The notes under the pieces were generated by a model that saw only the letters and a list, made by a program, of their open reading frames with translations, ran no database searches and was not told the DNA's origin. The translations under genes were made by a program, and so were the position numbers. This document shows positions 52,243 to 60,345 of a stretch of 64,000 nt of DNA, one piece after another. Position 1 is the first letter of the stretch; every line of letters starts with the position of its first letter. This DNA is from MPNO01 sp965205995. GTDB taxonomy: Bacteria; Pseudomonadota; Alphaproteobacteria; MPNO01. Location: NCBI GenBank assembly GCA_965205995.1, contig OZ242200.1, positions 1,054,001 to 1,118,000 on the forward strand. The letters run 5' to 3'.

Positions 52243-53481
52243 CTAGCCGGTCCCGGGGTCCCGGAAGACCGCGAGCGCCACATCGACGCCGGCGCCGGGC
52301 GGGGCGGCATAGCCGCACTGGCGGAGCGTCGCTTCCAGGGCCGCGAGGGTGATGAGAACCGCGTCCTTGCGGCAGTTATAGGCCATCGTCCCGATCCGCC
52401 AGATCCGGCCGCGCAGCGGGCCGAACGAGGTGCCGATCTCGATGCTGAAGTCGTCCAGCATGGAACGGATCACGCGGTCGCCGTCGACCCCGTCGGGGAT
52501 CACGATGCCGGTGACGTTGGGCATCTTGTTGGCGATGTCGCCGAAGATCTCGAGCCCCATCGCCTGAAGCCCGGCGACGAGCGCCCGCCCGACCAGCACG
52601 TGGCGGGCGAACCGCGCATCGAGCCCTTCCTGGAGGGCGATGCGGAAGCACTCCCGGGCGCCGTAGAGCATCGACGTCGCCTCGGTGTGGTGGTTGAGGC
52701 GCATCTCGCTCCAATAATCCATCAGCATCGGCAGGTCGAAATAGTTGGAACGTATCTGCGCGCCTTCCCCTTCGGCGATGCCTTCGGGGCGGATGCCCCG
52801 CTCGATGTGGCGCCTGGGGCGGAGCGTCTCGACCACGCGTTCGTTGAAGGTGATCGGCGCCGAGCCGGACGGGCCGGAGAGGCATTTCTGGAGACCGGCG
52901 GCGGCGGCGTCGATATCCCACTCGTCGACCGGCAGCTTCATCCCGCCCAGCGTCGCCGTCGCGTCGACGAACAGGATGGCGCCGTAGCGCCGGCAAAGCG
53001 GGCCGATCTCGTCGAGCGGCTGGGCCATCGTCGTCGAGGTGTCGCCGTGGACCGCCGCCACCAGCTTGGGCCGTTCGCGCTTGAGCGCGTCCTCGACCCG
53101 GTCGGGGGTGAACACCGTGCCCCATTCGGTCTCGATGGTGCAGATTTCGGCGCCGGCGCGCTCGGCGATCTCGCAGAGCAGCTGTCCGAACCGGCCGGAA
53201 ACCGGAACCAGCACCCGGTCGCCCGGCTCGATCACGGAGACCAGGATCGCCTCGATCGCCGCGCGCGCCGTGCCGTCGACCAGCAGCGACCAGTGGTTTC
53301 CGGTGCGCCACACCTGGCGCGACAGCGCCATGACCTCGTTCATGTAGCCGGTGAAGACCGGGTCGAACTGGCCCAGCATCGGCATCGACATGGCCCGCAA
53401 AACGCGCGGATCGACATTGATCGGACCCGGCCCCATCAACAGGCGCGGCGGCGGGTTGAGATCTCCGAACAGGTCCGACAT
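52243..53481 (-). CDS. PucG-like PLP aminotransferase ((S)-ureidoglycine-glyoxylate type)
   Basis: This 412-residue class V aminotransferase has RLLMGPGPINVDPRVLRAM, MLGQFDPVFTGYMNEVM, AAVHGDTSTTMAQPL, FVDATATLGGM, and PLP Lys199 (AGLQKCLSGPSG). The pattern is that of the PucG/AGXT branch. PucG moves the amino group of ureidoglycine to glyoxylate, giving oxalurate and glycine. Next to FdrA, DUF1116, DUF2877 and carbamate kinase genes that reaction fits. An alanine- or serine-glyoxylate transaminase is the alternative. It ends 16 nt after the ATP12 start. Confidence 0.72.
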   Translation of the reverse strand: MSDLFGDLNPPPRLLMGPGPINVDPRVLRAMSMPMLGQFDPVFTGYMNEVMALSRQVWRTGNHWSLLVDGTARAAIEAILVSVIEPGDRVLVPVSGRFGQLLCEIAERAGAEICTIETEWGTVFTPDRVEDALKRERPKLVAAVHGDTSTTMAQPLDEIGPLCRRYGAILFVDATATLGGMKLPVDEWDIDAAAAGLQKCLSGPSGSAPITFNERVVETLRPRRHIERGIRPEGIAEGEGAQIRSNYFDLPMLMDYWSEMRLNHHTEATSMLYGARECFRIALQEGLDARFARHVLVGRALVAGLQAMGLEIFGDIANKMPNVTGIVIPDGVDGDRVIRSMLDDFSIEIGTSFGPLRGRIWRIGTMAYNCRKDAVLITLAALEATLRQCGYAAPPGAGVDVALAVFRDPGTG

Positions 53482-53612
53482 GCGTTCAGTTTTCCGGGCT
53501 CTGGCCTCTCCGACAGGGGGCGATAGCCCAATTCGCCCGGCGCCACAACGATTACGCGTCGCAAAGCGCGGGACGGTGGGCTAGGCTCGCCCGGTTCACG
53601 GAGCGAACCCCC

Positions 53613-54575
53613 TTGGCCCAATTCCCGATTCCGGACCGTCTCCTGGTCGCCATCGGCGGCAACGCCGTCCACCCGGAGACCACCTCCGGCACCGTCGCCG
53701 AACAGAAGGAATACGCGGAACGGACCGCGGCGTCCCTGCTGCCGCTGATGCGTGTCGGCAACGAGTTGGTGCTGACCCACGGCAACGGCCCCGTGGTCGG
53801 CAAGATCCTGATGCGCCAGGCAATCGCGCGCGCCCGCGTGGCGCCGATGTCGCTCGATATCTGCGTCGCCCACAGCCAGGGAGGGGTCGCCTATCTCCTG
53901 TTGCAGGCGATGGAGAACGCGCTGCGCATCATCGGCAATCCCAGGCTCGTGGTGTGCCTCCTGACCCAGGTCGAGGTCGACCCTGACGATCCGGCCTTCG
54001 AGAACCCGACCAAGCCGATCGGCTATTTCTACTCCGAAGAGGAGGCGCAGGCGCTCGCCCGCGAGACCGGTTGGGAGATGCGCGAGGATTCCGGGCGCGG
54101 CTGGCGCCATGTGGTGCCTTCGCCCAGGCCGCGGCACATCGCCGATCTTTCGCTGGTCCGCGATATCGCCGCCCAGGGCGCGGTGGTGATCGCCGGCGGC
54201 GGCGGCGGCATCCCGGTCCTGCGCCTCGCCGACGGGACCCGCACCGGCGTCGAGGCGGTCATCGACAAGGACCTGACCTCGGCGCTGATGGCCCGGGCGC
54301 TCGGCATCGACACGATCATGATCCTCACCGGGATCGACAGGGTGGCGATCGATTTCGGCACCCCGTCCCAGCGCGGCCTCGATGCCGTCACCCTCCGCGA
54401 AATCAAGGGCTTCCGCGACGACGGGCAGTTCCCGCCGGGCAGCATGGGGCCCAAGATCGACGCCGCGATCGACTTCATCGAACGCGGCGGCAAGCGGGTC
54501 GTGATCGGACCGCTGGACCGGGCGGTCGATGCGCTGGAGGGCAGGACGGGAACCCACATCGTCGCCGATGGGTGA
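53613..54575 (+). CDS. Carbamate kinase (catabolic, ArcC/YbcF-type)
   Basis: This 320-residue carbamate kinase has LLVAIGGNAVHP, LVLTHGNGPVVGKILMRQ, VAHSQGGVAYLL, the insert region KPIGYFYSEEEAQ, VVIAGGGGGIPVL, EAVIDKDLTSALMARAL and FPPGSMGPKIDAAIDFI. It makes ATP from carbamoyl phosphate and ADP. The start is taken at TTG 53613 behind GGAG. It overlaps the DUF2877 gene by 8 nt and lies in the oxamate-carbamoyltransferase-like cluster, as ybcF does in E. coli. Confidence 0.9.
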   Translation: MAQFPIPDRLLVAIGGNAVHPETTSGTVAEQKEYAERTAASLLPLMRVGNELVLTHGNGPVVGKILMRQAIARARVAPMSLDICVAHSQGGVAYLLLQAMENALRIIGNPRLVVCLLTQVEVDPDDPAFENPTKPIGYFYSEEEAQALARETGWEMREDSGRGWRHVVPSPRPRHIADLSLVRDIAAQGAVVIAGGGGGIPVLRLADGTRTGVEAVIDKDLTSALMARALGIDTIMILTGIDRVAIDFGTPSQRGLDAVTLREIKGFRDDGQFPPGSMGPKIDAAIDFIERGGKRVVIGPLDRAVDALEGRTGTHIVADG

Positions 54576-55566
54576 ACCCGCGATCCGCCTCGGCCTGATC
54601 GGCCGCGATGCCGCGGGCTGCCTGCGGGCGCTGGCACGGGACGGCGGCTCGGTGCTGGCGGTGTTCCGCCGCAGCGTCTATCTCAGCCACGACGATTCGG
54701 GCGCCATCGCCTGTATCGGGCCGACCGCTCTCGGCGCCGGCCCGCTCAACGCGCTGGCCGCGGCGGGCGAATCCCTGCCGGTCTGGGACGATGCCGGGCT
54801 GATGCCGGGCGATCCGGTCGCCGCCTGCGGCGCCGGCATCCTGATCGGCGCGCTCCATGTGCTGACCTTCCGGGGAGCCGCGCTCCACGATCCGCCGCGC
54901 GGCCCCCATGCCTGGACAAGGGACGGTCTCGCCGCGGCGTTCGCACAACTCTCCGACGCGCTCGCCCGGTTCGCGCTCGGCGAAGGACTGGCGCCGTTCG
55001 TCCATCCCGCCGGGCGAAACGCCCTGCCCCGCACCCCGTTGATCGACCGGGCGCGGCCGGCGATCGCCGCGCTCGAATCCTGGGTTGCGGCGGGCGGCCC
55101 GCCGCCGCAGGAGCCGGTCGAACGGCTGCTCGGCCTCGGACCCGGGCTTACCCCCTCGGGCGACGATTTCCTCGGCGGGATGATGATCGCGCTCGCGATG
55201 TCCGGCTTTACCAATGCCGCTTCCGCGCTGGCCGCGCCCGTGCTCGCCGCCGCCCCGCGGGCGACCAACCGGATCAGCGCGGCGCATCTCGACGCGGCGG
55301 CGCGCGGGCTCGGCGCCGATGCCCTCCACCGGTCGATCGACGCGCTGGCGAGCGGGGACCGCCAAACGCTCGCTTCCGCGCTCGAAGCGCTCGATGCCAT
55401 CGGCCACAGCTCGGGATGGGACGCGATGGCGGGCGCGGTTTCCGCGCTCAAGGCGATCGACAGGCGGCTCGCGGCTCAGCCCGACAGCAATGCGGCGGCG
55501 GTCTCGGCCGCGCCCGCATTGGATTCGGCGACGACGATACCGGCCTCGCGCAGCGCCGCGACCTGA
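54568..55566 (+). CDS. DUF2877 protein (YlbF/AllH-like, oxamate carbamoyltransferase subunit)
   Basis: This 332-residue DUF2877 protein has the hallmark LLGLGPGLTPSGDDFLGGMMIAL near residues 190-212. E. coli YlbF (AllH) with FdrA (AllF) and YlbE (AllG) is reported as an oxamate carbamoyltransferase in allantoin use. The C-terminal about 30 residues (91 nt) overlap the 3' end of fdrA on the other strand and look non-conserved, so the ancestral end may be earlier. Coupled to carbamate kinase by an 8-nt overlap. Confidence 0.8.
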   Translation: MGEPAIRLGLIGRDAAGCLRALARDGGSVLAVFRRSVYLSHDDSGAIACIGPTALGAGPLNALAAAGESLPVWDDAGLMPGDPVAACGAGILIGALHVLTFRGAALHDPPRGPHAWTRDGLAAAFAQLSDALARFALGEGLAPFVHPAGRNALPRTPLIDRARPAIAALESWVAAGGPPPQEPVERLLGLGPGLTPSGDDFLGGMMIALAMSGFTNAASALAAPVLAAAPRATNRISAAHLDAAARGLGADALHRSIDALASGDRQTLASALEALDAIGHSSGWDAMAGAVSALKAIDRRLAAQPDSNAAAVSAAPALDSATTIPASRSAAT

Positions 55567-56975
55567 TGCGAGCGGATCTGCGGGTCTTCCTCGGTGCCGC
55601 AGACCGAGGCGATCACCGCCGGCGCGGCGCCCCGATGCGCCGCCAGCACGGCGGCAAGCGAGCCGGCGGGGTCTTCATGCGCGCCGTGGCCGAGGACGAC
55701 ATCGACCAGGACCACGGCCACGGCGGGATCGGCGAGCGCGGCGGCGAGAGGCGCATCGCGGATCGCCGGCTCGATCATCGGGTGGGGCCTGCCGCGGGTG
55801 TATTCGTCGGCGCCGAGATCGATCAGCCGGTGACCCGCGTCGTCGTCGCGCGCGGCCATTGCCGCGCCGGGTATGGGCACGTTGGAGGAGAACGGGATCC
55901 CGGCGGACATCAGCACCGCTTGCGCTTCGGCGCAGAGCGATCCGCCGCTGAACAGGCCGCGCAGCGCGCCGCCCCTTCGGGTGAGCCTGCCGGCGGCTTC
56001 CAGCGTGCTCCCGGGCTCGGAAGCGCCCGCCCCCGCCAGCGCGTCCCCCGCCGCCTCGCGGAGCGTCGCCGCCTGATACGCGTTCTCCGGCAGGTCCATC
56101 TTCCGCATGCCGATGCAACAGAGGGTGAAACGCTTGCGGCTCTCCGCGATGCGCTTGGCGATTCGCCTCGCGGTCTCCGGATCCGGCGGCTTCGAGATCA
56201 GCACGACGCGCCGCGTCGCCCGGTCGCGGTCGAGCGCGTCGATCGCGGTCAGCGTCATCGCGCCGCCCACGGCGGCGCCGAGGTCGCGCCCGCCGACGCC
56301 GATCCCGTGGCTGATCCCGCCGCCGGCCCGGGCGATCAGGCAGGCGACCTCCTGCAGCCCGGTGCCGGAGGCCGCGATCAGGCCGATATCGCCCCGCGGC
56401 ACCGCGTTGGCGAAACCGATCGGCGCACCGGCAATAACGGCGGTGCCGCAATCCGGCCCCATCATCAGGAGGCCGTTTTGGCGGGCGAGCGCCTTCAGCG
56501 CCACCTCGTCCTCGATTGCGACATTGTCGGAAAACAGCATCACGTTGAGCCCGCGCTCGAGCGCGCGGCGGGCCTCGCGGGCGGCGAAGTCGCCGGGCAC
56601 CGAGACGATCGCGAGATTGGCCGCGGGCAGCGCGCGCAGCCCGGTTTCGAGGGAGCGCGGGTTCCAGCCCTTCCCCTGCCGGTCGCCGCCGGCCGGGCCG
56701 CGGAGCGCCGCTTCCGCCGCATCGAACGCCGCGCCGAGCGCGTGCCCGTCTTCCGCCCGTATTGCGATCACCAGATCGTTGGGACCGGCGCCCTCCGCAC
56801 CGGCATCCAGCAGCCCGGCGTCGCGCAGCAATTCCTTGTTGGACGGGCTGCCCATCATCAGCGAGGCGGCGGCGACCCCGGCGAGGTCCTCGACGGCCCG
56901 CGAGATCCGCATCAGGGCGACCGAATCGAGATAGAAGCCGGCGCGAAGCCGGGTCCCGGCGACGCCTCGGCTCAT
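55476..56975 (-). CDS. fdrA: FdrA-family protein (AllF-like)
   Basis: This 499-residue protein resembles FdrA, which is built from succinyl-CoA-synthetase-like folds: SLMMGSPSNKELLRDAGL, GLNVMLFSDNVAIEDEVALK, GLLMMGPDCGTAVI, GDIGLIAASGTGLQEVACLIARAGGGISHGIGVGGRDL and RGLFSGGSLCAEAQAV. It starts at ATG 56975, coupled by ATGA to DUF1116. E. coli FdrA is about 555 residues; here the missing C-terminal piece seems to be the separate ORF at 58237-58422. Confidence 0.85.
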   Translation of the reverse strand: MSRGVAGTRLRAGFYLDSVALMRISRAVEDLAGVAAASLMMGSPSNKELLRDAGLLDAGAEGAGPNDLVIAIRAEDGHALGAAFDAAEAALRGPAGGDRQGKGWNPRSLETGLRALPAANLAIVSVPGDFAAREARRALERGLNVMLFSDNVAIEDEVALKALARQNGLLMMGPDCGTAVIAGAPIGFANAVPRGDIGLIAASGTGLQEVACLIARAGGGISHGIGVGGRDLGAAVGGAMTLTAIDALDRDRATRRVVLISKPPDPETARRIAKRIAESRKRFTLCCIGMRKMDLPENAYQAATLREAAGDALAGAGASEPGSTLEAAGRLTRRGGALRGLFSGGSLCAEAQAVLMSAGIPFSSNVPIPGAAMAARDDDAGHRLIDLGADEYTRGRPHPMIEPAIRDAPLAAALADPAVAVVLVDVVLGHGAHEDPAGSLAAVLAAHRGAAPAVIASVCGTEEDPQIRSHQVAALREAGIVVAESNAGAAETAAALLSG

Positions 56976-58240
56976 GCGATGCCCATCTCGGCGGCGAAGG
57001 CCTCGAGCGCGCGTTCGAAGCAGGCCATCGGCGCGCGCACCACGCCGGCGCCGACCTGGCCGATGCCGGCTTGCCTGTGGGCGATCCCCGTGTTGATCGT
57101 CGGCGCCTGGCCGGTGGCGACCACCTTGCGGATGTCGATGCCGGTGGGGACGCCCGCGAAGTCGAGCGCGGGGATGGTCCATTCGGGGTTCCGCGCCACG
57201 GTGATCTCCTCCATGGCGCGGGTGTAGTCGAGCGCATCCGCCGCATTCCCCGCCCCGACGAACCCGGCGACGGCCGGCGCGGCGGCCATGGCGAAGCCGC
57301 CGAGCCCGACGGTCTCGATGATCGTCGAATCGCCCATATCCGGGTTGGCGTCGTCCTCCGAGAAACCCGGGAAGTAGAGCCCGCGCGGCATCTCCACCGG
57401 GGCGGTGAACCAGCGGTCGCCGAGGCCGCTGACCCGGATGCCGAACATGGTCCCGTTACGGCTCATCGCGGTGACCACGCACGCCCCCTCGATCCCGCGC
57501 ACCGGGTCCATGATCGCCTTGCCCATCGCCATCGCCACGTTGAGGAAGAACTGGTCGTTGCCGCCGATGAATTCGAACAGCCCGGCCAGCTCCGCCCGGT
57601 CGTCCACCGCGCGCGCGAGCGACGGCGCGACGGCGCGCAGCAGAAGACCGGTGCAGCCGACATTGCGCTGGTGCATCTCGTCGCCCATCGACAGCCCGCG
57701 CGCGATCATCGCCTTGAGCGGTATCCCGCCCGCCTCGCGCAAGGCGGCGCCGAAGGCGGGGCCGAACGCGTCGGCGAGCCAGCGCAGCCGGGCCAGCACC
57801 TCGGCATCGTTGCCGCCGAAGCGCATGACCTTTCCGAGCCCCTCGTTGAGGGTGCAGTAGGCGCGGTTTCCGAACGCCCGGTTCTCCACCGCCAGCACCG
57901 GCATCGACGGGGTGATCAGCCCGGTCATCGGCCCGACGGCGCCGAAATGGTGGTTGGGGTGAAAGGCGATCCCGCCCGAGGCGGCGAGTTCGGCCGCCTT
58001 GTCCAGATCGCCCGCCCAGCCCTCCAGCACGATGGCGCCGGCGATGGCGCCCCTGAGCGGGCCGCACATATCGGGCCAGGCGATCGGCGGCCCGGCATGC
58101 AGGATCGTGCAGCCCTCGAGGCCCTCGATGACGTCGCCGGCGACGGCAATGTCGAGGAGCACGGGATCGGCCGCGAGCATGCGTTCGACCGCGCGCGCAT
58201 TGGCCGCCTCGATCGAGGCCGCGACGTCACCCGCCATCAC
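56972..58240 (-). CDS. DUF1116 protein (YlbE/AllG-like)
   Basis: This 422-residue DUF1116 protein has the segments GGIAFHPNHHFGAVGPMTGLITPSMPV, GDEMHQRNVGCTGLLLRAVAP, GGNDQFFLNVAMAMGKAI, MSRNGTMFGIRVSGLG and the terminal TINTGIAHRQAGIGQVGAGVV. E. coli YlbE (AllG) is part of the oxamate carbamoyltransferase with AllF and AllH. The start is GTG 58240 or ATG 58237. It overlaps both neighbours, forming an operon with fdrA. Confidence 0.85.
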   Translation of the reverse strand: MMAGDVAASIEAANARAVERMLAADPVLLDIAVAGDVIEGLEGCTILHAGPPIAWPDMCGPLRGAIAGAIVLEGWAGDLDKAAELAASGGIAFHPNHHFGAVGPMTGLITPSMPVLAVENRAFGNRAYCTLNEGLGKVMRFGGNDAEVLARLRWLADAFGPAFGAALREAGGIPLKAMIARGLSMGDEMHQRNVGCTGLLLRAVAPSLARAVDDRAELAGLFEFIGGNDQFFLNVAMAMGKAIMDPVRGIEGACVVTAMSRNGTMFGIRVSGLGDRWFTAPVEMPRGLYFPGFSEDDANPDMGDSTIIETVGLGGFAMAAAPAVAGFVGAGNAADALDYTRAMEEITVARNPEWTIPALDFAGVPTGIDIRKVVATGQAPTINTGIAHRQAGIGQVGAGVVRAPMACFERALEAFAAEMGIA

Positions 58241-58422
58241 GCACCGAGCTTGTCCAGAAGATCGATCAGCCGCCTGTCGCCGCCCGCCGGCGGGCTCCAG
58301 TCGACCTGGACCACGTCGACCCCCTGCCCTTCGAGGGTTCGCGCGAACTGCGCAAGCCCGATATTGACCACGGCGACCGGGCCGTCGAGCAGGTCCTGGA
58401 TGGGCTGCGGCTGGTCTCGCAC
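58237..58422 (-). CDS. FdrA-domain small protein (61 residues)
   Basis: This 61-residue ORF has GPVAVVNIGLAQFARTLEGQGVDVVQVDWSPPAGG, a conserved module I know from 'FdrA domain' small proteins beside DUF1116 genes or at FdrA C-termini. Its stop overlaps the DUF1116 start (GTGA or TGATG). With FdrA at 499 residues, the sum of about 560 fits full-length FdrA. GTG 58422 follows GGGGGA. The split-domain idea is inference. Confidence 0.7.
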   Translation of the reverse strand: MRDQPQPIQDLLDGPVAVVNIGLAQFARTLEGQGVDVVQVDWSPPAGGDRRLIDLLDKLGA

Positions 58423-58523
58423 CGGCGGAATTCCCCCAAGCTTAGGCGGCCGCCAGTCTACCGCCTCGCCGGGTCCGGGTCAGCCGTCGATCGGACGCAG
58501 CCGTGATGAGGTCGAGCCATGGC

Positions 58524-58554
58524 AAAAAAAGAAGGGCGGCTCGCGCCGCCCTTC
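58524..58554 (-). terminator. Intrinsic terminator after the porin remnant
   Basis: Reading the minus strand, GAAGGGCGGC and GCCGCCCTTC (10 bp, 4-nt loop, 58531-58554) are followed by seven T (58530-58524). A perfect stem and U-tract make this a strong terminator. It belongs to the porin gene on the minus strand and shows where that transcript ended. The remaining gap 58423-58523 holds nothing evident. Confidence 0.88.
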
Positions 58555-58602
58555 GAAGATGTGCCCGGCGCCGGTCGCCCGGCCCCGGAAAAGCGTTGGA
58601 CG

Positions 58603-58836
58603 CTAGAACACCACCTTGATGCCGGTGATCAAAGCGACACCCGAGTTCTCGACGGACCCGTCCCCCTTCTCCGTTTCGTTCCAGAGCAGGTTCGTGTGAA
58701 CCTTCACACCGGGGCCGAGCGTCCGGGCATAGCTGCCCATGATCGCCGTATGTGAGGCGCTACCCTCATCCATCTCGCCAACGCTGCCAACCAGGCTGAA
58801 CGAGTTTGCGCCCACCACATACCGCACGCCGGCATC
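58603..58836 (-). pseudogene. Porin C-terminal fragment, truncated by the IS
   Basis: The frame reads DAGVRYVVGANSFSLVGSV, then SASHTAIMGSYARTLGPGVKVHTNLLW and ends GVALITGIKVVF. Alternating beta-strands and the terminal aromatic F are the marks of a Gram-negative outer-membrane porin. It is open at its 5' side directly into the IS left end at 58837, so the gene was split. Only about 77 codons remain here and the 5' part is not found after the IS. Confidence 0.8.
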
Positions 58837-58861
58837 TGAACCGCCCCGGCTTTCCCGGCGG
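58837..58861 (+). repeat. IS left inverted repeat (IRL)
   Basis: This 25-bp end starts TGAACCGCCCCGG and is the exact reverse complement of 60124-60148. It abuts the porin fragment. Confidence 0.9.
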
Positions 58862-58889
58862 CTCCATCTTGTGAGAAGGGGGAGCTGTT

Positions 58890-59216
58890 ATGGGAAGACA
58901 TTCGACACGTTATCCGGCGGAGGTTCGCGAACGGGCAGTCCGGCTGGTTTTCGAGCATCAGGGCGAGCATGGCTCGCAATGGGCGGCGATGTGTTCGATC
59001 GCGGCGAAGTTCGGCTGCACGACCGAGACGCTGCGGCGGTGGGTCCGTCAGGCTGAACGAGACAGCGCTGCCAGGCCGGGCATGACCAGCGACGATCGTG
59101 AGCGCCTCAGGGCGCTGGAACGCGAGGTTCGCGAGCTGCGCCAGGCGAACGAGATTCTGCGCAAGGCCAGCGCATATTTTGCCCAGGCGGAGCTCGACCG
59201 CCCACTCAAGCGATGA
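58890..59216 (+). CDS. IS3-family OrfA (HTH transposase subunit)
   Basis: This 108-residue protein has the IS3 OrfA helix-turn-helix (RHSTRYPAEVRERAVRLVFE, ...CTTETLRRWVRQAE) and a C-terminal leucine-zipper-like helix (RLRALEREVRELRQANEILRKASAYFAQAEL). It overlaps orfB by 4 nt (ATGA). It binds the IS ends and contributes to the OrfAB transposase. Confidence 0.92.
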   Translation: MGRHSTRYPAEVRERAVRLVFEHQGEHGSQWAAMCSIAAKFGCTTETLRRWVRQAERDSAARPGMTSDDRERLRALEREVRELRQANEILRKASAYFAQAELDRPLKR

Positions 59217-60109
59217 TCGCCTTCATCAACGAGCATCGCGATATCTATGGGGTCGAGCCGATCTGCAAGGTTCTGCCGATCGCCCCATCCACATACCGCC
59301 TTCATGCCGCCAGACAGCGCGATCCGTTATTGCTGCCGGATCGCGCCCGGCGTGATCTGGTACTGATGGAGGAGATCGAGCGCGTCTTCGAGGCGAACTA
59401 CTCGGTCTATGGTGCCCGCAAGGTCTGGCGCCAGTTACGGCGCGAAGGCCGGGACGTGGCCCGCTGCACCGTCGAGCGGCCGATGCGCGATCTCGGCCTT
59501 GCCGGGGCGATCGGGGGCAAGCCGGTGAAGACCACGGTCAGCGACAAGGGAGCGGCGTGCCCGCTCGACAGGGTGAACCGGCAGTTCCAGGCGCCCGAGC
59601 CCAATCGTCTGTGGGTGGCGGACTTCACCTATGTCGCGACCTGGGCCGGGTTCGTCTATGTGGCCTTCGTGATCGATGCCTTCGCACGCCGCATCGTCGG
59701 ATGGCGGGTGAGCCGCACGGCCCATGCAAGCTTCGTTCTGGATGCCCTGGAACAGGCGATACATGCCAGGAAGCCCGCCAAGGGATCGGGCCTCGTGCAT
59801 CACAGCGATCGCGGTGTCCAATACCTCTCGATCAAATACTCCGGGCGCCTGGCCGAAGCCGGGATCGATCCTTCGGTCGGCAGCGTCGGCGACAGCCGAA
59901 ACGATCAACGGCCTCTACAAGGCCGACAAGGCGATCCGATCCACCGGCGCGGCCCGTGGAGATCGTTCGAGGCCGTCGAATACGCCACCCTCGAATGGGT
60001 GGACTGGTTCAATAATCAACGCCTGCTCGGCCCCATCGGCAACATCCCGCCCGCAGAGGCCGAAGCAAATCACTATGCCGCCAGCAAGAACCTCGATATG
60101 GCTGCATGA
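59213..60109 (+). pseudogene. IS3-family OrfB transposase with damaged catalytic segment
   Basis: This 298-residue OrfB has an rve integrase core with catalytic Asp in LWVADFTYV and the second Asp in HHSDRGVQY. The third acidic residue belongs to an expected GDSYDNALAETINGLYK segment. Here the bases after GDS are lost (about 17 nt), so ETINGLYKADKAI is read out of frame, and a GATCC duplication (about 59933-59942) restores the frame before RRGPWRSFEAVEYATLEWVDWFN. The catalytic Glu is therefore missing from the product. Confidence 0.85.
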
Positions 60110-60123
60110 CCCAAACGTAACTG

Positions 60124-60148
60124 CCGCCGGGAAAGCCGGGGCGGTTCA
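60124..60148 (+). repeat. IS right inverted repeat (IRR)
   Basis: This 25-bp end is the exact reverse complement of the left repeat and ends GGCGGTTCA. The sequence after it is not a continuation of the porin gene. Confidence 0.9.
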
Positions 60149-60345
60149 CCCACTTGCCGCGAACCTTGATGTAGGGGCGCCCGCACTATTCCGAGCGGGA
60201 CATGGACGAGACCTGCGAACGGATCGTCAACGACATCATGATCGAGCGCCACGGCGCGGGGCGGCACCATGTCCACATCCTGGAGATGAACGGCGAGAGC
60301 TACCGGCTCAAGCAAAGCCGATCGCGATGCCGGCCCACCTCTGAA
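60149..60345 (+). pseudogene. Degenerate coding remnant right of the IS
   Basis: A plus-strand frame from about 60178 reads HYSERDMDETCERIVNDIMIERHGAGRHH and ends in NGESYRLKQSRS, then TAA at 60343-60345. The ending resembles the tail of IstB-type IS helper ATPases (GESxRLK), but the match is short. An upstream TAG shows it is broken. Identity uncertain. Confidence 0.3.

Larger units (their letters stand above)
58837..60148 (+). mobile_element. IS3-family insertion sequence (1312 bp)
   Basis: Perfect 25-bp terminal inverted repeats bound it (58837-58861 and 60124-60148), starting TGAACCGCC and ending GGCGGTTCA. It contains orfA and orfB in overlapping frames. The immediate flanks (ATC left, CCC right) do not match, so no target-site duplication is visible. 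The transposase catalytic segment is damaged, so the element is probably not mobile on its own. Confidence 0.9.
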
